This document shows positions 47,040 through 57,454 of a stretch of 64,000 nt of DNA, piece after piece (position 1 is the stretch's first letter; every line of letters begins with the position of its first letter). Position numbers and translations under genes: made by a program. A model generated the notes under the pieces. That model was not told the DNA's origin, ran no database searches, and saw only the letters and a list, made by a program, of their open reading frames with translations. The DNA is from Brevibacterium yomogidense (GTDB lineage Bacteria; Actinomycetota; Actinomycetes; Actinomycetales; Brevibacteriaceae): the NCBI RefSeq assembly GCF_016107685.1, contig NZ_JABASY010000002.1, positions 248,001-312,000 on the forward strand, written 5' to 3'.

Positions 47040-48410
47040 GTGAAGAGCTCCGTCGAGAACATCGACCCCACAAGGGTCAAGGTCAGCATCGACGCGCCAT
47101 TCGCCGAGCTCAAGCCGAGCGTCGACGAGGCCTACCGGGAGATCGCCAAGCAGGTGAACGTCCCCGGATTCCGCCGCGGCAAGGTCCCCGCTCGCATCAT
47201 CGATCAGCGCGTCGGCCGTCCTGCCGTCATGCAGGAGGCCGTCAACGGCAGCCTGGACGAGTTCTACCGCCAGGCGATCACCGAGCACGACCTCAGCCCG
47301 CTCGGCCAGCCCGAGGTCGAGGTGCAGGAGATCCCGGGCCTCGACGGCAAGGACGAGGGCGACCTCAAGGTCACGATCGAGGTCGACGTGGCCCCGGCCA
47401 TCGAACTGCCCGCCTACGATTCGATCGAGGTCGAGGTCGACTCCGTCGAGGTGACGGACGAGGACGTCGCGGAGCAGCTCGACGAGCTGCGTGAGCGCTT
47501 CGGCACCCTCGTGAGCGTCGACCGCCCGGCGAAGAAGGACGACTTCGTCACGCTCGATCTCGTCGCGAAGGTCGACGGTGAAGAGATCGATCAGGCGACG
47601 GACATCTCCTACGAGGTGGGCTCCGGCTCCATGCTCGAAGGGATGGACGAAGCGCTCGACGGCCTGTCCGAGGGCGAGGAGACCACCTTCGAGTCGACGC
47701 TGGCCGGCGGCGAGCACGCCGGCGAGACCGGCATGGTGACGCTCACGGTGAAGGCCGTCAAGGTCCGTGAGCTGCCCGAGGTCGACGACGAGTTCGCCCA
47801 GCTGGCCTCCGAGTTCGACACGGTCGAGGAGCTCCGCGAGGACCTCAAGAAGCAGGCCGCGGAGAAGAAGGAGTTCGACCAGGGCGTCGAAGCGAGGGAC
47901 AAGGTGCTCGACGCACTGCTCGAGCAGATCGACCCGCCGGTCCCGGCGAAGGTCGTCGAGGACGAGGTGCACCGCCACCTCGAGGGTGAGAACCGCCTCG
48001 AGGACGACGAGCACCGCGCCGAGGTGACGGAGGAGACGACCCGCAATCTGCGCGTCCAGTTCGTGCTCGACGCCGTGGTGAAGGCAGAGGAGATCGAGGT
48101 CTCCCAGCCGGAGCTCATCGAGTACATCATCAACGCCTCCCAGCAGTACGGCATGAACCCCAACCAGTTCGCGCAGTTGCTGGAACAGCAGGGCCAGGTG
48201 CCCGCACTCATGGGTGACGTCGCGCGTCGCAAGGGCCTTGCAGAGGTCCTCGCGAAGGCCGTCGTGAAGGACCCCGAGGGCACCGTCCTCGACATGACCG
48301 CCTTCACGACCCCCGGCGGTGCCGCTGCGGAAGCCGCAGCAGAGGAAGAGGCGGCAGAGGAAGAAGCCGCCGAGGCGGAGTCCTCGGACGAGGCCGCAGA
48401 CCAGGAGTGA
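47040..48410 (+). CDS. tig: Trigger factor
   Basis: Ribosome-associated chaperone and peptidyl-prolyl isomerase that meets nascent chains at the tunnel exit. The 456-aa protein has the ribosome-binding signature in GFRRGKVP (about 39-46), a PPIase domain (about 150-245, with KKDDFVTLDLVAKVDG and EVGSGSMLEGMDEAL) and a long helical C-terminal domain. It ends in an Ala/Glu-rich acidic tail. The GTG at 47040 follows GAGAGGGA; the frame opens upstream within the leader. It heads the tig-clpP1-clpP2-clpX region. Confidence 0.96.
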   Translation: MKSSVENIDPTRVKVSIDAPFAELKPSVDEAYREIAKQVNVPGFRRGKVPARIIDQRVGRPAVMQEAVNGSLDEFYRQAITEHDLSPLGQPEVEVQEIPGLDGKDEGDLKVTIEVDVAPAIELPAYDSIEVEVDSVEVTDEDVAEQLDELRERFGTLVSVDRPAKKDDFVTLDLVAKVDGEEIDQATDISYEVGSGSMLEGMDEALDGLSEGEETTFESTLAGGEHAGETGMVTLTVKAVKVRELPEVDDEFAQLASEFDTVEELREDLKKQAAEKKEFDQGVEARDKVLDALLEQIDPPVPAKVVEDEVHRHLEGENRLEDDEHRAEVTEETTRNLRVQFVLDAVVKAEEIEVSQPELIEYIINASQQYGMNPNQFAQLLEQQGQVPALMGDVARRKGLAEVLAKAVVKDPEGTVLDMTAFTTPGGAAAEAAAEEEAAEEEAAEAESSDEAADQE

Positions 48411-48466
48411 GCAGGGCGCTCCGTTCGGGAGCGCAGCGGCGGTCCACGACCGACGCGGCCTGTGGA

Positions 48467-48496
48467 AGGACCCCCGGAGACTTCTCCGGGGGTCCT
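48467..48496 (+). terminator. Hairpin between tig and clpP1
   Basis: 14-bp complementary arms (48467-48480 with 48483-48496), with the innermost pair opening to form the loop. This suggests that clpP1 has its own promoter. Confidence 0.65.
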
Positions 48497-48559
48497 CTGC
48501 GTCCACCGACCCCGGCCCGTTCACGCTGAGGGCGAACACGGGGTGTCCGGAGGACTATT

Positions 48560-48582
48560 CGGGCGAATGCCCGGGTTACGCT
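48560..48582 (+). promoter_or_regulatory. clpP1 promoter with inverted-repeat operator candidate
   Basis: The repeat CGGGC (48560-48564), GAAT spacer, GCCCG (48569-48573) sits just before a TACGCT -10 (48577-48582). A repeat between -35 and -10 is a typical repressor site. The actinobacterial clp activator ClgR has a different known consensus, and I do not see a good match to it. Confidence 0.4.
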
Positions 48583-48619
48583 TCCAGACAGACTTCCACA
48601 CCGACGACAGGAGTGAGAC

Positions 48620-49249
48620 GTGAGCAATGGAGGGACCTCCTCGCTGAGCCCGGTCATGGCAGAGCCTCAGGGCGGACTGGGACTCGACGACCACATCTAC
48701 AACCGGCTGCTCCGTGAACGGATCATCTGGCTGGGATCGGATGTCCGCGACGACAATGCGAACATCATCTGCGCGCAGCTCATGCTGCTCGCGGCCGAAG
48801 ACCCGGACAAGGACATCTGGCTGTACATCAACTCGCCCGGCGGCTCCGTCACGGCGGGCATGGCCATCTACGACACCATGCAGTACGTCCAGCCGGACGT
48901 CGGCACCGTGGCGATGGGCATGGCGGCGTCCATGGGCCAGTTCCTGCTGTCCTCCGGGACGAAGGGCAAGCGCTTCGCCACCCCGCACACCCGCATCCTC
49001 ATGCACCAGCCTCTGGGCGGGATCAGCGGTACCGCCACGGACATCAAGATCCAGGCGGAGCTCATCCTGCACATGAAGCGCCAGATGGCGGAACTCACGG
49101 CGGAGCAGACGGGCAAGTCCGTCGAGCAGATCCTCGAGGACAACGACCGCGACCACTGGTTCACTGCGGACGAAGCTCTGGACTACGGCTTCATCGACGG
49201 CGTCGTCCAGAGCGCCAAGGACCTCACGAACGGGCCCACCGACGCGTGA
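48620..49249 (+). CDS. clpP1: ATP-dependent Clp protease subunit 1
   Basis: Serine peptidase subunit that forms a hetero-tetradecamer with ClpP2 and is fed by ClpX or ClpC. 209 aa. The triad is Ser104 (MAASMGQ), His129 (LMHQPLGG) and Asp178 (DNDRDHWF). The N terminus is extended by about 20 residues that are probably removed by self-processing. GTG 48620 is preceded by GGAGTGAG. The clpP2 frame begins at the 3' end. Confidence 0.96.
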   Translation: MSNGGTSSLSPVMAEPQGGLGLDDHIYNRLLRERIIWLGSDVRDDNANIICAQLMLLAAEDPDKDIWLYINSPGGSVTAGMAIYDTMQYVQPDVGTVAMGMAASMGQFLLSSGTKGKRFATPHTRILMHQPLGGISGTATDIKIQAELILHMKRQMAELTAEQTGKSVEQILEDNDRDHWFTADEALDYGFIDGVVQSAKDLTNGPTDA

Positions 49250-49281
49250 CCGTCGGCGCAGAAGGGAACACTGAAGGACAC

Positions 49282-49935
49282 ATGATGAACCACACTCCGT
49301 GGAGCGCTGCCGGACAGATGCCCACCTCCCGCTACGTCATGCCGCAGTTCGAAGAGCGGACCCCTTACGGCTTCAAGCGGCAGGACCCCTACACGAAGCT
49401 GTTCGACGACCGCGTGATCTTCCTGGGCGTCCAGGTCGACGACACGAGCGCGGACGACGTGATGGCCCAGCTCCTGGTCCTCGAATCACAGGATCCGGAT
49501 CGTGACATCACGCTCTACATCAATTCGCCCGGCGGCTCGTTCACCGCGCTCACGGCGATCTACGACACGATGCAGTACGTGAAGCCGGAGATCCAGACGG
49601 TCTGCCTGGGCCAGGCCGCGTCCGCAGCAGCCGTGCTGCTGGCCGCCGGTGCACCGGGCAAGCGGCTCGCGCTGCCGAACGCGCGGATCCTCATCCACCA
49701 GCCGTCGATGCAGGGGCAGGGCCAGGGCCAGGCCTCGGACATCGAGATCCAGGCGAACGAGGTGCTGCGGATGCGCGAATGGCTCGAGGAGACGCTCGCG
49801 TCGCACTCGAACAAGTCGCCGGAGCAGGTCTCGAAGGACATCGAGCGCGACCTGTTCCTCACGGCGGAGCAGGCGAAGGACTACGGTCTCGTCGACCAGG
49901 TCCTCACCTCGCGCAAGGCGATCCGTCCGGCATGA
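49282..49935 (+). CDS. clpP2: ATP-dependent Clp protease subunit 2
   Basis: Second ClpP subunit, 217 aa. The triad is Ser114 (GQAASAAAV), His139 (LIHQPSMQG) and Asp190 (KDIERDLFL). A GQGQGQ stretch follows the His loop. Start choice: ATG 49282 or 49285, both after CTGAAGGACAC. GTG 49246, which overlaps the clpP1 stop by 4 bases, has no ribosome site. Two different ClpP rings assembling together is the known actinobacterial arrangement. Confidence 0.95.
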   Translation: MMNHTPWSAAGQMPTSRYVMPQFEERTPYGFKRQDPYTKLFDDRVIFLGVQVDDTSADDVMAQLLVLESQDPDRDITLYINSPGGSFTALTAIYDTMQYVKPEIQTVCLGQAASAAAVLLAAGAPGKRLALPNARILIHQPSMQGQGQGQASDIEIQANEVLRMREWLEETLASHSNKSPEQVSKDIERDLFLTAEQAKDYGLVDQVLTSRKAIRPA

Positions 49936-50126
49936 CGAGGGCGTGCGCCGGACGGTCGTCTGCCTCGACGCGGACCGTTCGGTGAGAACCTCACGGCGGC
50001 TCAGGACCGGTACGGGCATGACACGCCTGGACCGTCCTGGGCCGCCGTGTCCGTGGGGTATGGGATGCTTGAGGCGATGGAAGTTCGGGGGGTCCGCTGG
50101 AAATCGGCGCACCCCTGGGGAAGGCG

Positions 50127-51413
50127 GTGACAGTGGCGCGCAGTGCAGAGGGAGCTGACCTCCTGAAATGCAATTTCTGCGGGAAGTCCCAGAAGCAGGT
50201 CCGGAAGCTCATCGCCGGACCTGGCGTATACATCTGCGACGAATGCATCGGGCTGTGCAACGAGATCATCGAGGAGGAGCTCAACGCGACCGTCGACGAG
50301 GCGGATGAGGCGGAGCTTCCGAAGCCCCGTGAGATCTTCGGCTTCCTCGAGGAGTACGTCGTGGGTCAGGACCCCGCCAAGCGCGCTCTGGCCGTGGCGG
50401 TGTACAACCACTACAAGCGGATCCGCACCCAGACGGAAGCGCAGCAGGACGACGACATCGAGATCGCGAAGTCGAACATCCTCATGGTGGGCCCCACCGG
50501 TTCCGGCAAGACCTACCTCGCACAGACGCTGGCGCGGAAGCTCGACGTCCCGTTCGCCGTCGCAGACGCCACAGCGCTGACGGAGGCCGGCTACGTCGGT
50601 GAGGACGTGGAGAACATCCTCCTCAAGCTCATCCAGGCCGCTGACTTCGACATCGAACGTGCGCAGCGCGGCATCATCTACATCGATGAGATCGACAAGA
50701 TCGCCCGCAAGTCGGAGAACCCGTCGATCACGCGGGACGTGTCCGGTGAGGGTGTCCAGCAGGCGCTGCTGAAGATCCTCGAGGGGACGGAAGCCGCGGT
50801 GCCCCCGCAGGGCGGCCGCAAGCACCCCCACCAGGAATTCCTCACGATCGACACGACGAACGTCCTCTTCATCGTCGCCGGCGCGTTCGCCGGTCTCGAA
50901 GAGATCATCTCCGCCCGCAAGGGCAAGCACGGGATCGGGTTCGGCGCTCTCCTGCAGTCGGCGGACGATGACGCGGACGTATTCCAGGACCTGCTTCCGG
51001 AGGACCTCCACAAGTTCGGGCTCATCCCGGAATTCATCGGTCGTCTCCCGGTCATCGCTGCCGTGGGCAACCTGGACCGTGCCGCACTCATGCAGATCCT
51101 CAGCGAACCGAAGAACGCGCTCATGAAGCAGTATCAGCGGATGTTCGAGTTCGACGGCGTGGAGCTCGTGTTCGAGCAGGAGGCGCTCGAAGCGATCGCG
51201 GACCTGGCGCTGCTGCGCGGCACTGGGGCGCGCGGACTGCGCTCGATCATGGAAGAGGTCCTCCAACCCGTCATGTTCGACATCCCGTCACGGGACGACG
51301 TGGACCGTGTCGTCGTGACGAAGGACGTCGTGAACGACAACGTCGCACCGACAATCGTCCCCAAGGAAGCATCGAAGACCAGCCGCAGCCAATCGCGCCG
51401 CAAGAGCGCCTGA
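50127..51413 (+). CDS. clpX: ATP-dependent Clp protease ATP-binding subunit ClpX
   Basis: AAA+ unfoldase that delivers tagged proteins to ClpP1P2. The 428-aa protein has an N-terminal zinc domain ([10 protein letters not shown] and ICDECIGLC), Walker [10 protein letters not shown], Walker [12 protein letters not shown] and the sensor 2 region [12 protein letters not shown]. The GTG at 50127 or at 50133 follows GGGAAGGCGG. A 191-bp gap separates it from clpP2 and contains TATGGG (50059-50064), a possible own -10. An Arg/Ser-rich basic tail ends the protein. Confidence 0.97.
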   Translation: MTVARSAEGADLLKCNFCGKSQKQVRKLIAGPGVYICDECIGLCNEIIEEELNATVDEADEAELPKPREIFGFLEEYVVGQDPAKRALAVAVYNHYKRIRTQTEAQQDDDIEIAKSNILMVGPTGSGKTYLAQTLARKLDVPFAVADATALTEAGYVGEDVENILLKLIQAADFDIERAQRGIIYIDEIDKIARKSENPSITRDVSGEGVQQALLKILEGTEAAVPPQGGRKHPHQEFLTIDTTNVLFIVAGAFAGLEEIISARKGKHGIGFGALLQSADDDADVFQDLLPEDLHKFGLIPEFIGRLPVIAAVGNLDRAALMQILSEPKNALMKQYQRMFEFDGVELVFEQEALEAIADLALLRGTGARGLRSIMEEVLQPVMFDIPSRDDVDRVVVTKDVVNDNVAPTIVPKEASKTSRSQSRRKSA

Positions 51414-51491
51414 CGAACCGCCGTGGCAGGCGCCTGACGTCCCCACGGGGCTCGGATGGCCGCCGCGGGTTGCGATGCCTGCACTGACCTC

Positions 51492-51521
51492 GGAAGCCCA
51501 CTGCTGATGCGGTGGGCTTCC
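51492..51521 (+). terminator. Terminator after clpX
   Basis: A 10-bp stem (51492-51501 with 51512-51521), extended by a short inner stem with a G-T pair, followed by TTCG. Confidence 0.65.
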
Positions 51522-51544
51522 TTCGTGTACCCGCGGCTGCCGCA

Positions 51545-51582
51545 TGTTCCCGTCCCGGCAGGGCTGTGCCGGGACGGGAACA
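51545..51582 (+). terminator. Second hairpin between clpX and the lipoprotein gene
   Basis: A perfect 16-bp stem (51545-51560 with 51567-51582) and a 6-nt loop. It may back up the first terminator. Confidence 0.55.
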
Positions 51583-51668
51583 CGAAAGGCAGGGGGACCC
51601 CGGGATGCCGTCTTTAAGCTTGAGATCGACCACGCGAAGTGCGTACGGACGATACCCGTGGAGGGATC

Positions 51669-52379
51669 ATGCAGACGACACCCCTGAAGACGACGATTCG
51701 ATCGGTCCTCGCCGCGGCTGCGGCAGCGGGCATCGCGCTCACCGCCAGTGCGTGCGGCAGTGCAACGCCGGAGGGCTCTGCGGCGGAGGAATCAGTGGTC
51801 GCAGACGACACCGGAGCTGACGACACGGCCGCTGAAGGCGCTGGGTCACGAGAGGACGCTGCGGAGGCCGATGGCGCGAGTGGAGGGGACTCCGACGAAG
51901 CCGCCTCGTCCGCGGGTGGGGAGAAGACCGAGGTGCAGATCGGCGAGACGATCGAGGACCCCGACATGGGCGATACCCTCGAGGTGCTGAGCGCCGTCCG
52001 CGACTTCCCCTCGGAGGAGGAGGCCGACCTGATCGCCGACGGGGGAGAAGTCGTCCTCCTGGAGGTGAGCGTGTCCCCTGGCGAGGAGTACGGCGGACTC
52101 GTCTCCATGAACAATTTCAAGATCTCCTGGGACGACGGCGTCGACTTCTGGGGCAGCAAGACCCGCATGATCGAGGACGAATTGGACGACGCGGGCTATC
52201 CGGTGTTCGAAGACGTGTCTCGCCGTGACGGGGGAGAGCACACCGGGTGGATGGCGTTCCTCGTGGACGAGCGGGCTGACACGTACCGTGTGAACTACGA
52301 GCGGCGGGGCGCAGAGGTCATCGGCTCCGACGACGTGATCGACCCCTTCGAGGACCAGTTCGAGATCCCCGGATCCTGA
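51669..52379 (+). CDS. Secreted lipoprotein of unknown function
   Basis: 236 aa. The signal peptide ends at a lipobox LTASAC with Cys29. An acidic Ala/Glu/Ser/Asp-rich linker (about 35-80) leads to a soluble domain of about 150 residues, predicted mostly beta (VVLLEVSVSPGEEYG, NFKISWDDGVDFWGS, YRVNYERRG), similar in layout to DUF4352-type immunoglobulin-like lipoproteins. The ATG at 51669 follows GGAGGGATC, which decides against the frame start at 51639. It lies between clpX and the convergent valS. No partner is apparent. Confidence 0.65.
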   Translation: MQTTPLKTTIRSVLAAAAAAGIALTASACGSATPEGSAAEESVVADDTGADDTAAEGAGSREDAAEADGASGGDSDEAASSAGGEKTEVQIGETIEDPDMGDTLEVLSAVRDFPSEEEADLIADGGEVVLLEVSVSPGEEYGGLVSMNNFKISWDDGVDFWGSKTRMIEDELDDAGYPVFEDVSRRDGGEHTGWMAFLVDERADTYRVNYERRGAEVIGSDDVIDPFEDQFEIPGS

Positions 52380-52445
52380 CGTCGAGATCCGCGGACCGGC
52401 AGACAGCCGCCTGCGGATACACGAACGGGGCTGCGGGGGATCTGC

Positions 52446-52481
52446 AGGGGCCGGGGCTCGTCATCCGAGCACCCGGCCCCT
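52446..52481. terminator. Convergent terminator before valS
   Basis: A 10-bp outer stem (52446-52455 with 52472-52481) and a 5-bp inner stem (52456-52460 with 52466-52470) are separated by a single bulged base. It lies between the convergent lipoprotein gene and valS. Confidence 0.7.
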
Positions 52482-52546
52482 CCGTCATCGTCCTGCGATT
52501 CCGGCCACGCGAACCGATGGTGCTGATCAGCACCATCGCGGCGGTG

Positions 52547-55228
52547 TCAGGCGTCCGCGGTCTCGAAGACGACGTCCGTGACGTGCACGGAGGCCTCGAT
52601 GTCGCTGCCCTCTGCACCCGCCGGGACCTCGGCGGCGGTGCCGGCCGCGGTGCGGACCTCGAGGTCGTCGACGCGGCCGGCAGCCAGCAGATCGTCTCGT
52701 GCGGCGGCGACCGCCGTGAGCACGTCCGTGGGTGCGTGGAGCACGGCGTGGGTGATCCGGGTCTTCTGGGAGACCTTCGCCTCGGTCTTCGTCTGCCGGA
52801 CCTTCGACAGGGCGGACGCGACTTTCTCGAGCATGTCCGTGGGGACCTGCGCCGGTTCCGCGGTGGGCCACGGTGCACGGTGGATCGATCCCTCGCGCCA
52901 CCACGACCACACCTCTTCCGTGACGAATGGCAGGAACGGCGCAAACAGCCGCAGGAGCGAGTCCAGAGCGGTAGCCAGCGCGGCGTGCGCGGACTGCTGC
53001 GCCTCTTCACCCTGCGCACCGTACGAGCGGTCCTTCACGAGTTCGACGTAGTCGTCCGTGAAGTCCCAGAAGTACGATTCGACGACGCGCAGCGCCTGCG
53101 CGTTGTCGTAGGCCTCCATATGACGTCCCGCTTCCGCGACCACCGTCCGCAGCCCGGCGATGACGGACCGGTCGAGCTCGTGGGTGAGGAGGTCCTCGCG
53201 GCCCACGTGACCGGCGTGCACGCCCTGTGCCAGCGCGAACTTCGAGGCGTTGAGCAGCTTCATCGCCAGACGCCGGCCGATCTGCATCTGCTGCGTGTCG
53301 TACGCGGTGTCCGCACCGAACCGGGCACTGGCCGCCCAGTAGCGCACGGCGTCGGGACCGAACCCGGGCTTCTGCTCCGCGAGGATGTCGCTCGGCACGA
53401 CGACATTGCCCTTCGACTTCGACATCTTCTTCCGGTCCGGATCGAGGATCCAGCCGGACAGTGCGGTGCGACGCCACGGGACGGAATCGTTGAGCGAGTG
53501 GGCACGGACCATCGTGGAGAACAGCCATGTGCGGATGATGTCGTGGCCCTGGGGGCGCAGGTCCATCGGGAAGACGTTCGCGAAGAGGTCCTCGTCCCGC
53601 GTCCATCCGCTCACCAGCTGCGGTGTGAGCGACGACGTCGCCCATGTGTCGAGGACGTCCGGGTCCGCACTGAACCCGCCGGGCTGGTCCCGCTGGTCCT
53701 CGGTGTAGCCGTCCGGTGCGGTGACGAGCGGGTCGATCGGCAGCTGTGCGTCCTGCGGGACGAGCGGATCGTCGTAGTCCGGGGTGCCGTCCGCATCGAG
53801 GCGGTACCAGAGCGGGATCGCGACGCCGAAGTGGCGCTGGCGGGAGACCAGCCAGTCGCCGTTCAGCCCGTCGACCCAGTTCTCGTAGCGGGACCGCATG
53901 TAGCCGGGGTACCACTCGATGTCGCGTCCGCGGTCGATGAGCTCTCCCCGCAGGTCCGCGGAGCGCCCGCCGTTGCGGATGTACCACTGGCGGGACGTGA
54001 CGACCTCGAGCGGCTTGTCGCCCTTCTCGTAGAACGGCACCGGGTGGGTGATGGGCTCCGGCTCCTCGAGCAGGTCACCCGAGGCCTCGAGCAGCTCCGC
54101 GATCTCCTTGCGGGCCGTGAAGGTGGTCTTGCCTGCGAGTGACTGGTAGGCCTCGCCGGCACCCGGAGCTGGGGAGTCCGCGATCCAGGACGGGGTCTCC
54201 CGGCTGAGCCGCCCATCGCGCGTGATGACCGCGCGGGTGGGGAGGTCGAGCTCGCGCCACCAGGTGACGTCTGTGAGGTCGCCGAACGTGCAGACCATCG
54301 CGATGCCCGTGCCCTTGTCCGCCTTCGCGAGGCCGTGGGCGCGGACCTCGACCTCCACACCGAAGAGCGGGGACACGACGGTCTTCCTGAACAGGTCCCG
54401 GTACCTCTCGTCGTCCGGGTGGGCGACGAGGGCGACGACCGCGGGAATGAGCTCCGGCCGCGAGGTGACGATGACGACGGGCTCCTGTGTGCGGTCGGCA
54501 GTGCCGTCTTCCGCAGCCGGGTAGAAGGCGACCTTGTGGTAGGCGCCGTCCCTCTCACGGTCCTCGAGCTCCGCCTGCGCGACAGCGGTGCCGAACGACA
54601 CATCCCACATCGTGGGGGCGTCCTGCGAGTACGCGTTGCCGGTCGACAGGTCCGCGAGGAACGCGCGCTGGGAGATCGCACGTGCGGTGTCGTCGATGGT
54701 CCTGTACGTGTACGACCAGTCGACTGACAGGCCGACGGAGCGGAACAGGTGCTCGAAGACCGCCTCGTCCTCGGCGGACAGGGTGAGGCACAGCTCGATG
54801 AAGTTCTGGCGCGACACCTTCACGAAGTCGCGGGTGTTGCGCGGGGCCTTCGCCGGAGGCGTGAAATCGGGGTCATAGGGCAGTGACGGGTCACACGTGA
54901 CGCCGTAGAAGTTCTGCACCCGGCGTTCGGTGGGCAGGCCGTTGTCGTCCCAGCCCAGCGGGTAGAAGACGTTCTTCCCCGTCATCCGCTGGTAGCGGGC
55001 GATGACGTCCGTCTGCGTGTACGAGAACACGTGTCCCACGTGCAGAGAACCGGACGCGGTGGGAGGAGGGGTGTCGATGGAGTAGACATCGTCGCGGGAG
55101 GTGTCCGGGTCGAACGCGTAGACACCCGTCTCACTCCACGTCGTGTCCCACTTGTCCCTGAGGCCCTCGAGGGCCGGCCTGTCCGGAAGATGCACCGAGT
55201 CATGTGTGCTGGAATCGGAAGTCGTCAT
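52547..55228 (-). CDS. valS: Valine-tRNA ligase
   Basis: Class I synthetase charging tRNA-Val. The 893-aa protein has the HIGH-type motif HVGH (63-66), the editing domain and [11 protein letters not shown] for the KMSKS loop. It ends in a short Val-Arm-like coiled segment. ATG 55228 gives the family N terminus; the frame runs open to 56320 through non-coding sequence. A GACAAT (55236-55241) ends 7 bp before the ATG on the minus strand and there is no ribosome site, so the mRNA could be leaderless. No T-box is seen before valS. Confidence 0.96.
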   Translation of the reverse strand: MTTSDSSTHDSVHLPDRPALEGLRDKWDTTWSETGVYAFDPDTSRDDVYSIDTPPPTASGSLHVGHVFSYTQTDVIARYQRMTGKNVFYPLGWDDNGLPTERRVQNFYGVTCDPSLPYDPDFTPPAKAPRNTRDFVKVSRQNFIELCLTLSAEDEAVFEHLFRSVGLSVDWSYTYRTIDDTARAISQRAFLADLSTGNAYSQDAPTMWDVSFGTAVAQAELEDRERDGAYHKVAFYPAAEDGTADRTQEPVVIVTSRPELIPAVVALVAHPDDERYRDLFRKTVVSPLFGVEVEVRAHGLAKADKGTGIAMVCTFGDLTDVTWWRELDLPTRAVITRDGRLSRETPSWIADSPAPGAGEAYQSLAGKTTFTARKEIAELLEASGDLLEEPEPITHPVPFYEKGDKPLEVVTSRQWYIRNGGRSADLRGELIDRGRDIEWYPGYMRSRYENWVDGLNGDWLVSRQRHFGVAIPLWYRLDADGTPDYDDPLVPQDAQLPIDPLVTAPDGYTEDQRDQPGGFSADPDVLDTWATSSLTPQLVSGWTRDEDLFANVFPMDLRPQGHDIIRTWLFSTMVRAHSLNDSVPWRRTALSGWILDPDRKKMSKSKGNVVVPSDILAEQKPGFGPDAVRYWAASARFGADTAYDTQQMQIGRRLAMKLLNASKFALAQGVHAGHVGREDLLTHELDRSVIAGLRTVVAEAGRHMEAYDNAQALRVVESYFWDFTDDYVELVKDRSYGAQGEEAQQSAHAALATALDSLLRLFAPFLPFVTEEVWSWWREGSIHRAPWPTAEPAQVPTDMLEKVASALSKVRQTKTEAKVSQKTRITHAVLHAPTDVLTAVAAARDDLLAAGRVDDLEVRTAAGTAAEVPAGAEGSDIEASVHVTDVVFETADA

Positions 55229-55354
55229 GCGTGCGATTGTCCCACACGGGCCCCCGGACGCCGGACGGGTGGAGCGCCCCGCCGCAGGTGGAGTGGTGCA
55301 GCTGACGCCCTGCGGAGGTGGGATCCCGCCGCGCGCCCTGGCAGGATTGAGCGC

Positions 55355-56542
55355 ATGGCACTGATCGACCGCGTGGACGAGACGGGACCGCCCCCGCGGT
55401 CCACCCAGTGGATGAACCCCACCCGGTCCCTGGCGATCATCGCGGTCATCGCCATCCACACGATCGCGGACACCGTCGGCCTCCGCTTCGCCGACCACGG
55501 CAGCGGGCCGTGGTGGGCCGCGAACCTCATCGACTCGGCGAGCCGCTGGTCCGTCCCGGTGTTCCTCATGATCGCGGGTGCGCTTGCACTGGATCCGACG
55601 AAGGGCGGTCGGCCCCGCGACTTCCTCTCGAAGCGGTTCTGGAGGATCGGCGTCCCCCTCGTGGCGTGGACCGCGATCTACATCCCCTACCGGCTGTTCG
55701 TCATGGCGGGTCGGGAGACGGGGTGGGACCCCGTCACGGCGATCCTCACGGGTTCGCCATTTGTCCAGCTCTACTTCCTCTACGTGCTGGCGCTGCTCAC
55801 ACTGCTCACCCCCTTCATGCGGCAGCTCACCGTCCACGGGTCGCGGCGCGCGCAGTGGGGCACCGCACTCGTACTGCTGGGCATCGGCATGGTCGACCAC
55901 TTCGCGTCGGTCCTCGCCGGGGTGGGGGAGCCGAACATCGCCACCCGGTTCCTGCCGCTCATGGGCTACTACCTGTTGGGCTGGATCCTGCGCGACCACC
56001 TGGTGCGGGGGCGCGCGTTCGTGTGGGCAGTCGTGGGCTTCGTGGGCTCGATCGCGTTCACAGCACTGTGGGCGGGGTGGGGTCCCGGCGACCGGCCGTG
56101 GGTCATCGTGTACGAGTACATGGCGCCCACTGTCGTGGTCATGAGCCTCACCGGCTACCTCGTCCTCCACCGGGTCTTCGCGAACGACTTCCGCCCGTAC
56201 CTGGGCCTGCGCAGGCTGTTCCCCTATTCGTTCGGGGTGTTCCTCCTGCATCCCCTGCTCGTGTACTCGCTGCGGAAGGTCATCGGGGTGCCGGACTCCG
56301 TGACCGCAGTGCTGTTCCACGGTCTCGTCCTCCCGCTCGTCTACGCCCTTGTGTGTGCGGTCGTCACGAAGATCGCTCTGCGGACGCCCGTGGTACGGAT
56401 CGCGTTCGGTGAGGTGCCGGTCGGCGTGGCCGCGCCGGTGCAGCTGCGTGCCGCTGTGCCGGTGGAGGACGCGGGTCCCGCGAGCGATGAAGGTCCGACG
56501 GAGGCCGACGACGTCGACGGGGCGGCCGCAGGCGGGCGGTAG
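55355..56542 (+). CDS. Acyltransferase 3 family membrane protein
   Basis: A 395-aa protein with about ten membrane helices of the AT3 (OafA/YrhL-like) superfamily, which O-acylates sugars or lipids. The first helix carries the conserved His in [11 protein letters not shown], followed by [17 protein letters not shown] and [12 protein letters not shown]. The C-terminal 50 residues are acidic and Ala-rich. No SGNH domain is fused to it. The ATG at 55355 follows CAGGATTGAG. It is divergent from valS. Confidence 0.85.
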   Translation: MALIDRVDETGPPPRSTQWMNPTRSLAIIAVIAIHTIADTVGLRFADHGSGPWWAANLIDSASRWSVPVFLMIAGALALDPTKGGRPRDFLSKRFWRIGVPLVAWTAIYIPYRLFVMAGRETGWDPVTAILTGSPFVQLYFLYVLALLTLLTPFMRQLTVHGSRRAQWGTALVLLGIGMVDHFASVLAGVGEPNIATRFLPLMGYYLLGWILRDHLVRGRAFVWAVVGFVGSIAFTALWAGWGPGDRPWVIVYEYMAPTVVVMSLTGYLVLHRVFANDFRPYLGLRRLFPYSFGVFLLHPLLVYSLRKVIGVPDSVTAVLFHGLVLPLVYALVCAVVTKIALRTPVVRIAFGEVPVGVAAPVQLRAAVPVEDAGPASDEGPTEADDVDGAAAGGR

Positions 56543-56606
56543 CGGGGCACGGGAGTGTCCGCCGGGGCGCGGAACGAGAGCACCGCTTCTCTGCAGGGCT
56601 CCTCAC

Positions 56607-56612
56607 TAGACT
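56607..56612 (+). promoter_or_regulatory. Candidate -10 of the SDR gene
   Basis: TAGACT lies 58 bp before the ATG at 56671, in the 128-bp gap. It matches the other TAGNNT elements. No clear -35. Confidence 0.4.
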
Positions 56613-56670
56613 GCAGGGAGGAGACCGCTGCCGTCACCGGACGGCAGCCCGTTCTGCAAGGAGGAGACAC

Positions 56671-57423
56671 ATGTCCGCATTGCGAGCCGTCGTCACGGGA
56701 GCCAGTTCAGGCATGGGCGCGGAGACCGTCCGCAAGCTGCGAGCCCTCGACTGGGACGTGGTCGCAGTCGCACGCCGCGAGGAGGAGCTCAAGGCGCTGG
56801 CCGAGGAGACCGGGTGCGACTACATCGTCGCCGACATGACGAGCGACGAATCGGTCGCTGCGATGGCGGAGCAGGTCCTGGCAGGAGGGACCGTCAACTC
56901 GCTCGTCGCGAATGCGGGCGCAGCCTTCGGGAGCGATCAGGTCGAAGGGGCGGACCTCGACGACTGGTCGGGCATGTTCGACCTCAACGTCCTGGGAGTC
57001 GTCCGCAGCGTCAAGGCTCTGCTGCCCGCGCTGGAGGAATCGGGTCGCGGCGACATCGTCGTGATGTCCTCCACAGCAGGCCACATCGTCTACGAGGGCG
57101 GTGGCGGCTACGTCGCGTCGAAGCACGGATCACACGCGGTCGCCGCGACTCTGCGGCTCGAACTCGCGGGACGCCCGGTGCGTGTCATCGAGATCGCGCC
57201 CGGCATGGTCGCGACGGAGGAGTTCTCCCGCAAGCGGCTGGGGTCGCAGGAGGCGGCGGACAAGGTCTACGAAGGTGTGGAGAAGCCCCTGACGGCAGAG
57301 GACTGCGCCGACGCCGTCGTCTGGACTCTCACCCGCCCCCACCACTTCAACGTCGATCTCATGGTCATCCGCCCCATCGCGCAGGCCGCCCAGCACAAGG
57401 TCGCGCGGAACCAGGGGCTGTGA
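56671..57423 (+). CDS. Short-chain dehydrogenase/reductase
   Basis: A 250-aa Rossmann-fold oxidoreductase. Cofactor motif TGASSGMG (9-16), NAGA after strand 4, the catalytic Ser in VMSSTAGH and YVASK as the YxxxK pair. An Arg at the end of strand 2 (VAVARREEE) favours NADP(H). It looks like a YdfG-type 3-hydroxy acid dehydrogenase, but the substrate is not certain. ATG 56671 follows AAGGAGGAG. It lies 31 bp upstream of the FAD monooxygenase and may be co-transcribed with it. Confidence 0.88.
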   Translation: MSALRAVVTGASSGMGAETVRKLRALDWDVVAVARREEELKALAEETGCDYIVADMTSDESVAAMAEQVLAGGTVNSLVANAGAAFGSDQVEGADLDDWSGMFDLNVLGVVRSVKALLPALEESGRGDIVVMSSTAGHIVYEGGGGYVASKHGSHAVAATLRLELAGRPVRVIEIAPGMVATEEFSRKRLGSQEAADKVYEGVEKPLTAEDCADAVVWTLTRPHHFNVDLMVIRPIAQAAQHKVARNQGL

Positions 57424-57454
57424 CCGGAAGCTGGTCGACGCGGGGAGGTGCCCC

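Noticed and set aside
55229..56320. Extended valS start at 56320
   Set aside because: The upstream part lies opposite the acyltransferase gene and has no synthetase sequence; ATG 55228 fits the family.
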